DNA from: Cryptolaemus montrouzieri
Lineage: Eukaryota; Arthropoda; Insecta; Coleoptera; Coccinellidae
Length of the DNA: 64,000 nt
Direction of reading: 5' to 3'
NCBI GenBank assembly: GCA_013387265.2
Contig: JABFTP020000186.1
Span: 33,546,605 to 33,610,604 of the forward strand
Shown: positions 40,301 through 53,027 of the stretch, piece after piece
Layout: every line of letters starts with the position of its first letter
Numbering within the stretch: position 1 is the first letter of the stretch
Notes under the pieces: model-generated
Databases searched by the model: none
What the model was told of the DNA's origin: nothing
Seen by the model: the letters and a program-made list of their open reading frames with translations, nothing else
Translations under genes and position numbers: made by a program

Positions 40301-41219
40301 TCCGCAAATTAGAGTATAACAATGAACATTTCTACGCTTGTACTTTGATAATTGGGGTGTTACAGTTTGAAATATTAATATTTTTGTTTGAATGAATACT
40401 TCGTACATATCGAGGTCCCATGAAAAACATCTCAAGCTTTAGCTCCTACAATTGTTGATCGATTTCAATGAAACAAAAACCGAATCGCTTCTTAAATAAT
40501 ATTGTGATAGCCAGAAATATTTTCATTGTTTTGTCCTTTCCGGAAATACTGGAAGTAGACGTTCCTTTCAAATGTTTAAACTTTCTCGATTTTGTTCGAA
40601 TTCTCATTCAATTTTCAGTATCTTCTACCATAAAAGTATCCTTTAAAGCGCCGTATTTTAAGAGAACAAGAAATTATTGAAAAATTTCTTGAAAAACTGA
40701 GATTTCATCGATGTAATTCGTAGAATGGGCGACTATTTGAGTTGGTAATGAAATTTGTCTGATTTAGTGGTTTGGTCATTATTTCAGTTCAGATATTCCA
40801 CGTTCTTGCTTATTCTGCGTAAAAAAAGATTCGAGACGTAAGAGAAGATTCTAATGAATTTTGAAGTAGGGTATGTGGTGAAATACCATTGCAAATCACA
40901 TCTCCACAGAATTATAATATCGTTTGCAATTACTAGCGACAAATTATGATGAATTTGGTACAAGAATTAGGGATTCTTGTTGTTGTTTCGTTTCCAGTCT
41001 TTTTCGGTTTTTCACGGAGAATTCATAAGTATGGAAGATTATAATCAAGTAAATAGAGACATGATGCAAACTTATTTTCAACATGAGAGAATTGAACTTC
41101 GAGAATTTTGAATTTATCGGGAACGATTTCCATATCGTCATGAACCCGAACGCTGCAAGTTTTTCTAAATTCAAAAAAAATACTCAAATACGGTTAACTT
41201 AAAATCCAAAATCTCTTAA
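40301..41219. other. Non-coding stretch, nothing recognised
   Basis: Short frames only. The last part may hold degraded upstream sequence of the transposase relic that follows. Confidence 0.45.
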
Positions 41220-42000
41220 AACGAAGGTTAATGGAGCAGCGAACCAAGACATATCAGTTCGACAAATTTCTGCAGAAACAGGCACATAAACGACGACTGT
41301 TCAACCTGTTTTACGAAAACATAGATATTAGACCATGAGTCTTTTTTTTTTCAAGAAGTTGTAGCTCTTGAGGAACATGACACTGTTAAGCTCCTCGAGT
41401 TTTCGAAATTTTCCTACTGATAGAATGCATTTAGATTACTCTTATCTCAAAACCATCATTTGGTCTGACGAGTTTAATTTCACAACAATAGTAATTTCAA
41501 TCGAAATAATTCGTTTCAATAGAATAAATTCTAGATATTGGAGTCAGCAGAATCCGCATAACTTAATGAACAACGAATCATAGATTCGGTGTGAAAGTCT
41601 GATCGCTTAAAAGGACCAGATTTTGTCGAAGGAAACTTGAATCAGAACAATTATAATAAAAATCTCATACAAACATTACAAGATGTCTTCGATGATCTAA
41701 CTCCAGAAAAACGAAAAAAAAATTAGTACGAACAAGATTATGCTGCTCCCCACAAGGCAGTTTTGAATCTGAACTTACTTGCTGAACAATAATTTTCATG
41801 ATCGATAAATGGTGGCCAGCCCGATCCCCAGATTAGCACTCCTCTTGATTGTTGGCTCTTGAGTTACCTACAGGATCGAGTTCACAGCACTCCACCAGAA
41901 AATTTGGACTTGTCTTGAAATTCCTCCTGCTGCCGTTCAGGATGCATCACGAGCCGTATTCATGAGATGTGAATCGTGTATTCAACAGCATGAAAAATTA
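41220..42000 (+). pseudogene. DDE transposase relic (IS630/mariner-like)
   Basis: Pieces in several + frames follow the order of the insect transposase family with an N-terminal helix-turn-helix: ANQDISVRQISAETGT (HTH, about 41235-41285), IIWSDEFNFTT (first catalytic Asp, about 41455-41490), NSRYWSQQNPHNLMNN (41525-41575), a KAVLNLNLLAEQ block (about 41755-41790, after the degraded QQDGAAPH site), then STPLDCWLLSYLQDRVHST (41835-41895) and PPENLDLS. Stops and frameshifts are many. It belongs to the same broad family as the fragments at 37.9 kb and 47.5 kb. Confidence 0.72.
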
Positions 42001-44267
42001 TTTGATATTAGTTGTTTTTTTTAATTTCGAAGTTTTCAGTTTATTGAAGTAGATGTCTCCAATTTCTTAAGTTTTTTTCGAGTTTTATTAACTTTCTGAT
42101 TCATCGCGATCTGGAAATCGTTCCCGACAGAGTTAAGATGCTCAATTACTATTTCTGCTGGATCATATCTCTAATCACTTCATTTCGGTTTTCCATACTT
42201 CGTAATTCTCCGTCAAAATGACTAGAAAAGAAACAATGATTCATTAGACTCTTCTGTTAAGTTTTAAGACTCTTCTACCCAAAATACGAAAACATGTTAG
42301 TTAGTCGAAGTAAAATAATTACCAAAACAATTTCTGGGACAGAAAACTTAAACAGTTTCCTATTCTACGAATTATATCGATTAATTGGAAATGTGAGATG
42401 CCTCCAGAAATTTTTCGATAATTTCTTTTTTTTCGGAAAATACAACGTCTTAAAGGATACTTATTTCGCGTAAGGTACTCAAAATTGAATGGGTAATCGA
42501 AAGAGAAATGAAAATATAGGGATACCATTCCGAAAGTCCAAGTGAAAGTCAACTTCCGATATTTCTGGAAGTGACAGACTAATGAAAATAGTTCAGTTTG
42601 TTAGAATTTAATTCACGATGCAATTTAGTATTTTTTTCATTGAAATCGATCAACAATTTTGGGAGATATAGCCTTGGCTGTTTCACGAAACACCGAGAAA
42701 AGATACCGATATATTATCTGAATTGAGTACATATCATGGTTTTATATTGGAGTATGTTTAGAATGAATGAAGGTCTTTTAAAATGTTTAAATTTCATTGA
42801 AATTCGTAATCAAGTACAAAGGTTTCATCCACATTAATAATAATAATATATATTCGACAGAATATTATGAAAACAAATTCACATCGTCACACATCTCGGC
42901 GAGTTCACAAAAGAGAGCTTTATTATAGAGACTTATTCTATAATTAAATTATCATCTTATTAGGATGCGTAAAGTTGCCAAGAATTTTCACTGCTAAATG
43001 TTTGAAGAACCATGAATTTATTATAACGTTATGCAGATCAAAATACAATAACTTGCTTGATCCTTTGTTATCTCCTGCCTTATATTTAGTTTTTAAATAA
43101 AAGCTTTCTTATTGCCGCCTTGGTGAAGTAGAGCCCACGTCGCATTTGATAATGAAGGGTTTGATGATAATCTTGAGCATTCACAAGAAATAAGACCACT
43201 CAACTTCCCCTTTTGTTTCATTTGGGGAGAATAGAAGAGCAAAGTTGTCCAAAGTTGAATAATAAAAATAATTTGAAATTATGCATTACGTGAGCATATA
43301 AAGACAGAAAATAAGCCAGCAAAACCTCATTGTAAGATATAAGATATAATAATCCGGCAAGAGCGAAGGACGAAAGAACATCATAAAACAGCATTGACTT
43401 ACAAAGAATGCCGAAACCTCAGTAGGGATTTTCGTACCTTGGGGGATGCAGAAGCGGAACGGCATCTAACATTTAAATAACTACGAGTAAATAGTCATAA
43501 TAAAATATATACTATTTCTTCAGCCTGATGTGACAGAATACATTATGAAATCACAATGTTGGCTGCTTGCTTATCTTCTGAGGAATCTCCCGTCTGGGGT
43601 GGAAGTAAGTGAGGAAAAATGAATCAGGGTGTATAAGGTTAGATGCGATATAAACTGAAAGCACTACTAGATTTTCACTAATAACTTACGTTTTTCGTAT
43701 AATGTGGTTTCATTCTGCAATAGCTTGATGAGGAAATACAAGCATATAAATAGAAATTAATTACAAAACACGGCAAACATATATAAACAGCAAAATATGT
43801 ATTGAGCTCTTAGAAAGCTTGATTCAATTGTTTATTGGCAAGATTTTTGGAAAATTTATAAATATTGGAGAATCAATTTTTTTTCATCCAGCTTCATTGT
43901 TTGTTTAGTAAGCGAATATATGAAGTTTCTCCTTCAGTTTTTAAAGCCCTCCACTCAAACTCATGTGATAGGATGACTTTCACTCCTATGACATCAATAG
44001 AGAAGGAGGTCAAATGGCACCTAGCTTTAAAGAAGAGTGAATCGCTTTTGAGATGGTACTCGTCATATTTGTTTCGGTACTTTCTGAGAAATGAAATGTT
44101 AAATAAATACTCATTTTTTTGTGAATGTCCTGGAAATCCTTTGTTTCTTCTGTTATTAGTTTAGCTTACCGGAAGGTGAAATCCAGAGAGACAGTTCAAT
44201 TGTTATCCATTTATTTTACTCCATAAATTTCTGATTAAAGAGGATGAATTGGAATTATGTTATAATA
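42001..44267. other. Non-coding stretch, nothing recognised
   Basis: AT-rich. The longest frame, 43865-44164 on the + strand (99 codons), has no family resemblance and no supporting signals. Confidence 0.5.
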
Positions 44268-44269
44268 TA

Positions 44270-45784
44270 AACACCTCAAAAAAGTCTAGGGAACACTTAC
44301 CAATATCTTTAAAATATGAATTTGATGATACGCATTTATGGATATCTTTCGGTTTTGTTAGGATGTATTGTATATAATGTATTCTCAAGAAAACAAAATA
44401 ATATTTGACTTCTCCGAAGCACCTATTATAAAAAAAATTTGAAATTTGAAAATGACGAAATTTGGTAAAACACAAAAAGAAATATTGAACTAATATTTTC
44501 GAAACGATATGGAAGCACTTATATTTTTCAGTACCCAGAAGGTCCACCTCTGTTATTAATGACACTTTGGCATCGTCGCGGCATGCTCAATATTAAATTG
44601 TCTATTACACTTTGGCCTAAGTCATTACAAGCCCCTGAACTGCTAATAGAAGCTCCTGTTCATGATGGAAGACGTTTTGACGCAGGAGATTTCTTTATAG
44701 GGTGTCCCACCCATGCTCGATGGGATTCAGATCTGGGGATCAGGATGGCCACAGTAGAAGATCGATATCATTCTCTTCAAAAACGTTCAGGACAACTCTT
44801 GCACGATAAGGAGGGGTATTATCTTGTTGGAAGAGTGGATTTTGATCCATTGTTTGGAGATACGGTACCACTACAGGTAAAACTATCTTATTTGCGTAAG
44901 AATTTCCCGTGAAGTTGTTCTGTATGAAAACGAGGTCAGTTATTCCACCAAGGCGTATATCTCCCCAAAACATCACTGATCCGCCTCTCTGTCTAACAAC
45001 TTCTCGAGCATGCTGGAGACGGTTTTGCTTTCCAGGTTCACTCCATATTCGAATTCTTCCCGAATCGGAATAATAACTAAATCTAGATTCATCACTGAAG
45101 AGAACTGTGGCCCACCTCTCTTGATCCCAGTTTACGTGTTGTGGAACTCTCAAAGGACGTCTGGAGTGGAGTTGACCTTCGTGCAGTCGATTTCTCACAG
45201 TTTGGTCGGAAATTTGTACATTATGAACTCGTGATAACTCTTGAGCTAATTGAGATGCTGTGGTAGTACGATCTCTTCTGGCTTGTGAAACCAAAAATCG
45301 GTCTTGGGCGACTGTAGTAATCCTGAATCGACATGAATGGCGTTTTTCTACGCTACCTGTTTCATTGAAACGCGACCATAAACGGTTTATGACACTTGGG
45401 CTACTTTCCAGAACCCTAGATACTTCCCGTTGTGAGCTCCCAGCTTGGAGCATGCCAACGGATCGTAACATCTCTACTCTAGTCAAATGTCGGCTTTCCA
45501 TGGTCGAATCACAAAACTTGAATCTTTTATTTGTGCTTACAACAGAAACAAAGTGCCAACTAACTGATTTCAAACACTGAATACATCAAATGATTATAAA
45601 GCAGTGTCGCATCTGCTGCATTTTTAGTTTTTTTTTAAAAAAACGGAAATCTGTTGCGGCACTCTACATTATTTGGTGAGAAATTGATGCAGGTGTTCAT
45701 TTCTTTAAAAAATTATCCAAATTGATCGTTCTGGATACGATATATCGATATTCAGAAGTGTTCCCTAGCCTTTTTTGAGGTGTT
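44270..45784 (-). mobile_element. Tc1-like transposon, complete ends
   Basis: The element is bounded by inverted repeats of about 29 bp: AACACCTCAAAAAAGTCTAG... at 44270 and its reverse complement ending at 45784 (AACACCTCAAAAAAGGCTAG... on the minus strand), with one mismatch in 29. A TA dinucleotide flanks each side (44268-44269 and 45785-45786), the target duplication of Tc1/mariner elements. Length 1515 bp is normal for the superfamily. The single gene inside runs on the minus strand. Confidence 0.96.
44690..45501 (-). pseudogene. Tc1-family transposase, broken
   Basis: I chose the Met at 45501 (MESRHLTRVEMLRSVGML), because the 24 residues upstream look like leader and not family sequence. 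N-terminal paired-like HTHs: QAGSSQREVSRVLESSPSVI and TTASQLAQELSRVHNVQISD. The catalytic core has VLFSDESRFSYY (first Asp), LFQQDNTPPYRARV (second Asp) and SPDLNPIEHGWDTL (the Glu of the DD34E triad). Three defects: about 15-20 residues are missing between PLRVPQHVN and WDQERWATVL; TGA at 44737-44739 lies between LLLWPS and SPDLNP; and another stop follows WDTL. The protein would excise and insert the element in the nucleus, but this copy cannot make it. Confidence 0.95.
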
Positions 45785-45786
45785 TA

Positions 45787-47449
45787 TGTCTATAGGCGGC
45801 GATTCTTGAGGAAGGGCTTCTTTCATTGGCAGTAGATGTTATCCATGGAGTATCGATATGATACCTCTTCTCAAAATCTGCGTCCTCTTTTCAAATATGC
45901 AGGCTGATTTGTGTAAATGTGTAAATATTCTGGACGTCATAGCTCAAAGGATGAGTCAATTTGAATGAAATCTTCAAGATTGGTTTCTATTTCGCAGTTC
46001 CAGATTTAGCCATTGACAGATTATGAATGAAAATATCAATTTATGTCTGTAACCTACCAAGATGACTGTTCGAGTTTAATCAAATCTCATTTTTACTTTA
46101 CCTACTGTTTTTTATGAAAATTAATTCGAATTTGGTGAAAAAACATTTTCTGTAAAAAGCCCAAACACTATCTTGCGGTAAATATCTAGGTTGATGATCG
46201 ATTTGAATGAAATGTCGAGGTTGGATGCTCTTCAGAAGTCTTACAGTTAGCTATTCACATTTTCCTTCTAGGACAGGGTCACACTTCAAAAAATTCAATG
46301 TATTGCCGAATGCTTAACAACACAACGAGATGAAAATCTGAATGTATATTCGTTACACATACCGACTATTGGTAATGTTTATGTAAAGCTTATTGTTGCC
46401 CAACCTTTATCTATGGAAATCGAGTTGAATTTGTGAAAACTAAGTAAAAGTTCTTTATGGTTTTCAAATGATTTCGAAAAATTCACTTGATTGATAAATA
46501 ATATGAGAATCCATTCAATATATATTTTCATGGTTTGTTCATCAGTTGTTAAAACATTTCATGATATTTCTGGTGCACTAGATCGCCGAAACATCGTACT
46601 CTATTTCTTTAATATTCATAACAAACGGTAATTCATTTTGTGAAATGAAACAGTTTGGTATTCATCTGTTATCGCAACACTTCTGAAAATCACATCAGAA
46701 ACATGAAAAACGAATCACCTAGTTTTTTCAAAATAAATTCATGTTTTGACATCTATCTATACACTAAATTTCCTACATGTTGACCAAAAACCCGCTTTTC
46801 AGAAACGCAATTTGATTCTGAAAAACACCGTAGGTAAGGTAAATAAGTTATGTACATACTTGAACAGTGGTATGTATAGTTTACGGATATCCAGTCAGAT
46901 TTTCATTTCGTCGATGTGAAGGGTGGACAGATTTCGACGTTTTAGTACTCCTGCTATTAGAAATATTTTGAATAGAGAAAAATGACCCCCTTCCCCATTT
47001 TCTTTTTTCGTCAAGAAACAGATTCATGGTAGCTGTTCTCGTTTCAGAGTTATTTTGAAATTTTGATAATTTCCGGAATCAGTAGAATAGTTTTGATACC
47101 CTACAGGCGATATGTTCGGAAATGTTTTTTTCTAATGAAAGCTTGTGTTCTTTTGAATATGAGCTGTAGGCAACAGACTTTTGTTTCATTTTCAAAAATA
47201 TATCACATGTGTACTCAATTTCTTACTCCAGGACGTGTTTTAAGAAAAATTGTAAAACTTTTCCTCAATTTTATTTGGTAACTGTATGTTCATTCACAGA
47301 ACTCTCACGAAATGATTGAAATAGCTTGACTATGCTGTGTTCACTCAATATAATAGTTTGAAAACCAATTCAGATAAATTATTCAATGTTTCCTCATTAA
47401 GTTAAAACTATTGTCTGAATAAAGTATCACTTGTAAAAACGAGGCGACC
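45787..47449. other. Non-coding stretch, nothing recognised
   Basis: Short open frames only. No motif from a mobile element and no RNA gene noticed. Confidence 0.5.
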
Positions 47450-48060
47450 ATGCCGTACGAAAATTTTGAAGGGTTTGGCATCATGGAATCTTCTATTCAA
47501 AATAATTATGATGCTAATACAGCAGAAGCTGCTCATTTGGATCGTTTTCCAAAAAGGCCACAACCTCTTGAATAATATTCTATAAATTGAGGGTAAATCT
47601 CATGAACTATGGTACATTAAACGTCCAATGATATTAGAATATGAATTAGTTGATGGAGAAGATCAACAATCATAAAATAGGTAGTGCAACCGCGAATCCA
47701 TCAATTTCGAGCTGGAAAATTGAAATGGAGAATCGAGCGCTCAGCATTCTCAGGACAGATAGATATAAATCTTATGGAGTGTGAATATCCTAGTTTTTTG
47801 CAGTCAAAAGATATTCAACATCGGCCTGACTTTTTCCATTGATTTCTGCAAAAATCTGAAGAAAATCCGCAGTTTTCCGAGAAATATTTCAGACTGATGA
47901 ACTTCACATCAGTAGTGAAAGTCAAAATGTACATTGGAGGTCGGATGTAAGCCCACATCGCCATATTAATATTCAATGTCAAGGCCGATATGGGTTCGTA
48001 CGGCATGGTCCCTTTGTTATTACAAATGATATTATATTCGCACCTTAGTTGTAACTTGTT
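47450..48060 (+). pseudogene. DDE transposase relic with DUF4817-like N-terminus
   Basis: The start reads NNYDANTAEAAHLDRFPKRP (47495-47560), matching the pattern of the N-terminal HTH region (DUF4817 type: YxxNxxxAAxxxxxRFPxRxxP) of an insect transposase family. Downstream come PDFFH, FLQKSEENPQFSEK (47825-47885) and, after a shift, ISSESQNVHWRSDVSPHRHI (47900-47965), which correspond to the segment around the first catalytic Asp. Stop codons and frameshifts throughout. Probably related to the copies at 37.9 and 41.2 kb. Confidence 0.6.
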
Positions 48061-48626
48061 GAAAACACATCAAATAATTCATCTGAATTGTCACTGCAAG
48101 AATTAATTTTCGAACTGTCATAATGAGAGTACGGAACATGCTTAAGCTATCATCATCCATGCGAATTGTGTGAAGGGACATAGAGTTAATAGATAAAATT
48201 ACGGAAAAAGTTATACAATTCTCGGTTCTTCACGCCCTGGATGAAAAAATTGAGTGCACATGTGATATATTCATGGAGTTTGAAAAGGAAAAAAAGCTGG
48301 ATTTAATGAAACCAAAGTTGTCTATGGTTCATATGTATAAAAACGCAAGTTTACATTACAACTCGCAAACCGACGGACAAATAAGAAATCTTCGCAGGGA
48401 AAAATGTCTCTGTAGAGTATCATTATTCTTATTTAAAAACAACCGAAATGTTAGCACTTTATTGATTCCGAAAATGTTCATTATTTGTGAATAACTTGAA
48501 AACGAAGAAAGCTAGTTTGAGTATCTTTGTAGAAATAAATTCCTCACGGATCAGGGCCAATAATTTTCCTCTATTTACAGTATTTCACAAAGCTGCAGTA
48601 CTAAAACGTCGAAATCTGTGTACCTG

Positions 48627-49097
48627 TACAGGGTGTTATTTAGCATTCGGAGATTAAAGTCCGGCCCTGTCCTTGGTTGAAAATATGGAAAGCTATGTGT
48701 AGGACTAAATGACATCAAACCTCGATATTTTCTCGCAAATGTGATATTCTTCTAAAAATGATATTTGATTAAACTAAAACAGTAGACTACGTATTAAAGA
48801 TATATGCATTGAGGTGTTGTCTAGAAATTTGAGAGTAAAATGAGATTTTTGGAGTTCAGTTCTGTTCGGTTCTACTAGTGTTTGAAACTGTTGAATAGAA
48901 ATAAATTTGGACATTCTCGTTCAAATTTACCTATCTGTTTCAGATTCGAGATGCCCAAAATATCTACGACATTTACACAAAATATCCTGAATATTGAAAA
49001 AGAGGAAGCAAATAACAAAAGAATGATCATATCGCCACCTTACGCATAACTTCTACCACGAATAAAAGATTTCCCTTCCTTGTAGCATCACCCTGTA
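48627..49097. mobile_element. Small non-autonomous transposon (MITE), CAGGGTG ends
   Basis: TACAGGGTG at 48627 and CACCCTGTA ending at 49097 are inverted copies, giving a 471-bp unit if TA is the target duplication. After the first 9 bases the ends diverge. The inside encodes nothing. Termini of the form CAGGGTGxxxC are common among mariner-type elements of insects, so one of the relic transposases in this window could have mobilised it; that is inference. Confidence 0.55.
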
Positions 49098-49499
49098 CAT
49101 TAAATCCCAATTTACGGTTGATATATACATATGTCAAGGAGCAAGTGGTAAATTCAGTGAAACTGGAGTATATAAGTATGTACTGTATATAGGGGGTCGA
49201 TAATACGGCAAGGCCGTAAGGTAGCCATTTCTCTCTTAGCGTGTGTAGCCTAGTATTTAGGCTGATTGGTCTTCAATGTTGTCTCTGCACTTTCTGTGGC
49301 CCTTCTTCCTACAAACAGAAGTATTGTTGGTGGCAGCTGCTTCTGTCAGTGCTATCCTGGGAGAGATAGTATTGATTGTCTACTGCCTTTAATAATTTCA
49401 ATAGTACTACTCTTTTTTCTGACTATTTTTGTTTTGTCTGAAGTCAAATTGTAGGTTTTGTGTAAATGACACTTCTGTGTCTGAGGTTATGATTTAAGA
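49098..49499. other. Non-coding stretch, nothing recognised
   Basis: A 62-codon frame (49266-49454) with a hydrophobic end is present, but nothing supports it as a gene. Confidence 0.45.
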
Positions 49500-50035
49500 C
49501 ATATAGATTATATTTTACATTCTACCCTTGAATTGTTCTCGGAAGCGTCCGTGTAGATTTTAATAGTTCCTTCATGAACAGTTACATTATCACCCCGCGG
49601 TAGAAGAATGCATGGTTCCTCGAAAGCAAGCTGGGGTTGTATTCTGTCACTGCCTTCGTACAGCAGGAGCATCTCGCTCCTTCTCAACTTGAGTCCAGTA
49701 TTCCACTCACAGTGGTCATGCAAGTCATGGTTGCCAGAGCCAACTTCTCTGAAGGGAAATCTGTCGGCAGACACAGCATGAACTCCTGTGATCGTGTGAG
49801 TGTTGTGTGTTTCAGTTATATTCAGGTCGGCTTCTCAGTCCACTTGACTGAGCTTGATTTCAACCGTCGCTTGTTGGGCCTTACTCCTCCAAAAAGTAGC
49901 TCCGTAGGTTTTTTCTTGGGATTTCATTCTCCAGGTTGTTCCTTCGGTTCAGCAACATTGTTGGAAAGAGATATAAGTTTTGAAGATTCCCTCTTCGTGT
50001 GTATTCCTTTTGAGTTTGGTGTCTAGGTCATACCC
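49500..50035 (-). pseudogene. LINE fragment: end of RT and start of RNase H
   Basis: On the minus strand the sequence reads KTYGATFWRSKAQQATVEIK, then LSQVDREADLNITETHNTHTITG with one stop, which follows the pattern YGALVWW...KLxxxQRxACLxITGAMRTTP of RT-to-RNase-H linkers in I/R1/Jockey-type LINEs. The frame 49774-49508 continues with WNTGLKLRRSEMLLLYEGSD, then GTIKIYTDASENNSRVECKI, where IYTDASE is the first Asp of an RNase H domain (YTDGSK). The fragment ends there. It is truncated at both ends. Confidence 0.65.
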
Positions 50036-50089
50036 AGAATTGCCACCAGTGGTGAAAGAAAATCTCATGGCTTCCAGCTTTTTCTTTTT

Positions 50090-50615
50090 TTCGTGAAGAG
50101 CTTACTTAGAGTTCAACAATTATGCAAAAATTTTATTTTTCTTCTATATGAAAGATTAAAGAATCAACCAGTTTACAACTACACTGTCGTGTATTCATGA
50201 TAACATCGCACTCTGTCTTTTACATCAAGCATGTTATTTAACAGCCATATGCACCTCGATATTGACAAATCATTTGCAATATCCCAAGTGTCATTGCAAT
50301 GTAATGATTTAAACTCCTTTTGCTCGGTGTTATGCATCAGATCAATTCAGTACATCTGAAAAATTATTTATTCTTTCAGAAAAAGCATCTGAGTGTAGTT
50401 CTTAGTTTATAACGCCCTGGAGGCTTCTTTTCTTTTTCTAAAGGATCTAATGGAGCCTACGAACTAGCCTCAGTAATATTTGGTTCATAGGTTCAGTCTA
50501 TCAGGGTCTCATCATCACTTTTCCTTTATGTTCTGTGTATGTTGCATTACTATACCATCTCTCTCAACAATTGCAGTGTTTTCTCTTAGATCATAAACAG
50601 AATAGAAATTTTATA
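50090..50615 (-). repeat. Dispersed repeat R2, most diverged copy
   Basis: The same order of blocks as at 52530-53027: TTCAACAATTATGCAA, AACTACACTGTC, GACAAATCATTTGCAAT, TTATGCATCAGAT, CAGTAATATTTGGTTCATAG, GTCTATCAGGGTCTCATCATCA, GTTTTCTCTTAGATCATAAACA. On the minus strand a short frame reads VYDLRENTAIVERDG, shared with the other copies but interrupted. It has an insertion of about 70 bases near 50395 compared with the other copies. Confidence 0.8.
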
Positions 50616-50835
50616 GAAGTAACCCTAATTTTTCGAAAGACTTGCAACAACGAATTGAGCACGAATTCCGAAACTATTCAGAGTATATCACGAGGTTTTC
50701 TTGTTCAGCAATCTCAAATATTTTTCTTCTGGTTTAAGGTTGAATAATCATGCATATTTATGAATAATTTTTTCATATTGTTATGAGGAAAATATTTTGA
50801 CCAAGAGAAGGAGAATCTTTATTAATATGGTAACG

Positions 50836-50897
50836 CACATGTCTCATTTCGAAAATTTCAGTAATGCATATGTCTCATTTCGAAAATTTCAGTAATG
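50836..50897. repeat. Tandem duplication, two units of 31 bp
   Basis: ATGTCTCATTTCGAAAATTT followed by CAGTAATGC occurs at 50839 and again at 50870, nearly identical. Confidence 0.95.
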
Positions 50898-52529
50898 CAT
50901 GATTACTCTGTTAATTTTCAAGACAATTTGTAAAAATTCGAAACCTAATTGATTAATCTGCTCATTTAAAATCTTTTTTTTTATAGTAGCATTTTTCATA
51001 TTGGCAACACTCTTCGAGATAATGTTCAATCACCACTATCGTTCGTTACGACCAATAATGGAATTTCAATAGTTTTATTAAAAACAGTTACTGATACGAA
51101 AAAATTGCAAGAGAAACAAAAGCTTCAAATAAAACAATACTGCAAAAGAACCAGGAATGAAATTACACTCCTGGTTCCGCCACTCTGCAGTTAAAGAACT
51201 TGTATGAAGTTTCTCTGTAACTAGAGATTCAGTAACATCGGTATTGGAGCAATACTTTCCCAAGTACAGAGCGGGCTAGAGAAGGTTGTCGAATATTATA
51301 TCGAAATGCTCTCTAAACCGGTATAGAAGTTAGTGATTGTGAAGTCAGTAAGAACTTTCACAAACATTTTTACTGAAGAAGATTATTCATAACGACAGAC
51401 CATGCTTCTTTGAGATGGCTATCAAAAATAAAGATTAAATCGCCTGGTGGATAGAATGATTATAGTAGTACGACTGTAACAAGAATTTAACGCAACATAT
51501 AAAAGATCAGAAAATATTCAAAACAGTCGGTTTATCTGAGTTAATGTGCACTTGAGAAGGCCCAGGGTATGTGTCCGACATGATTATGGTCATAGTGTTC
51601 TGGAAAGTATGCAGTGTGATTACTTCTGTACCAAGATAGTCGAATATTCTGTAACTAAACCAATGACTGTGGTGGAAGTTTTAAATGACGTAAGGTTAGC
51701 TCCGGGTACAAACAGATTAAGTTGAAGAACCTAAATCAACATGGACCCCTAGGCTCACTTTAATGAAATATTTCTCCCATTACACTGGATTTATTATAAT
51801 TCGTTTATTATATTCATTATATAATATATATATTTAATTTAAAATCGATGACAGAATAATTAATACGATTTCATACGGCACTAAAGCACAATTTGTTGAA
51901 TAATATTAGATACTCTTTATTGTTGAAATGAAAATATTTTACATTCAAACAGTCACTGAGTTATCGAACAGCTCTCATAGTATCGATTTCCATACCTATC
52001 TACATAATTTTCTTCATCTTTACAAATCCAGACATATAATTTTTAAGTGCTTATTTATTATGATATAATAGTAAACCTGATAGTGCATTTAACATTTTCG
52101 ACTTTTATTCCTCAATCAAATTTATTACCACCATACTTCAAATCGCCATGATGATAATATCGGAACGAATTAAAACGGGGTGATGCTCTTTGAGTTTTTC
52201 CGTTACAATTACTACTGCCTGAGGTACTTGCGAAGTGGCGACTGGATAAGCAGAATAGATTTTGCTAAGGGAGCAAACGTATCTGTAGGGGGGAGGTTAT
52301 TACAAATAATGGAAATTGCCTGCTGTTTTCGCAATTCCACAACTGCGTTGATTAACGAATTCAATGAAAAACTCTTGAGGGAACTTCGTTTCCGGTATAG
52401 AGGAATATACGGATTCAGTAAAATATATTTGAATCCTTTATATCAAAGTGAATTCTTTTCAAATCATTTTTTGTAAAGAGAGTTCTGAATTCCAAATATA
52501 TGAGTTTGAAAACCAGAGTAATATTTCGA
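50898..52529. other. Non-coding stretch, nothing recognised
   Basis: Short frames only. A 98-codon frame at 52180-52476 (+) resembles no family I know. Confidence 0.45.
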
Positions 52530-53027
52530 AAATTTCTTGGAATCAGAGATCAACAATTATGCAATTTCTGTGTCCTAAATGAGTGGGTAAAAATCAACTA
52601 GTTCATAACTACACTGTCTACGTTTTGCGAAGCAGAAACGTATTTATGATGACATCGCACTTTGTCTTTCATATCAAGCATTTTATTTAACATTCATATG
52701 CACTTCAATATTGACAAATCATATGCAATTTCCCAAGCTTCATTCCAATGTTATGACTTCAATTTATTTTGCTTAACTTACATTCATTGTTATGCATCAG
52801 ATTGATTCAATACATCTAAAAAACTATTTGTTACGAACTCAGCCTCAGTAGTATTTGGTTCATAGCTTCAGTCTATCAGAGTCTCATCATCACACTTTTC
52901 CTTCAAGTTCTGTATATGTTGCATTACTGTAACATCTCTCTCAACAGTTGCAGTGTTTTCTCTTAGATCATAAACACGATATCCTTTTATGCTTATGCTG
53001 AAAAAATAAAATCGACTAGGTTGGTTG
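52530..53027 (-). repeat. Dispersed repeat R2, copy joined to PLE-C
   Basis: Minus strand. R2 starts at 53027 with CAACCAACCTAG, followed by TTTTATTTTTTCAG (a splice-acceptor-like pyrimidine tract ending in AG at 52998) and an open frame SIKGYRVYDLRENTATVERD, VTVMQHIQNLKEKCDDETLID, stop at 52868, then an AT-rich 3' region. At the junction the PLE sequence ends TTAATTATCA. The PLE GIY-YIG frame runs on into R2 without a stop (KRSFNYH, then NQPSRFYFF), giving an accidental fusion. The protein-like frame with an acceptor in front looks like the last exon of some gene, but I do not recognise it. Confidence 0.82.

Noticed and set aside
44737..44739. TGA recoding (selenocysteine or readthrough) in the Tc1 transposase
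   Set aside because: The same gene has an internal deletion and another stop; simple decay is enough.
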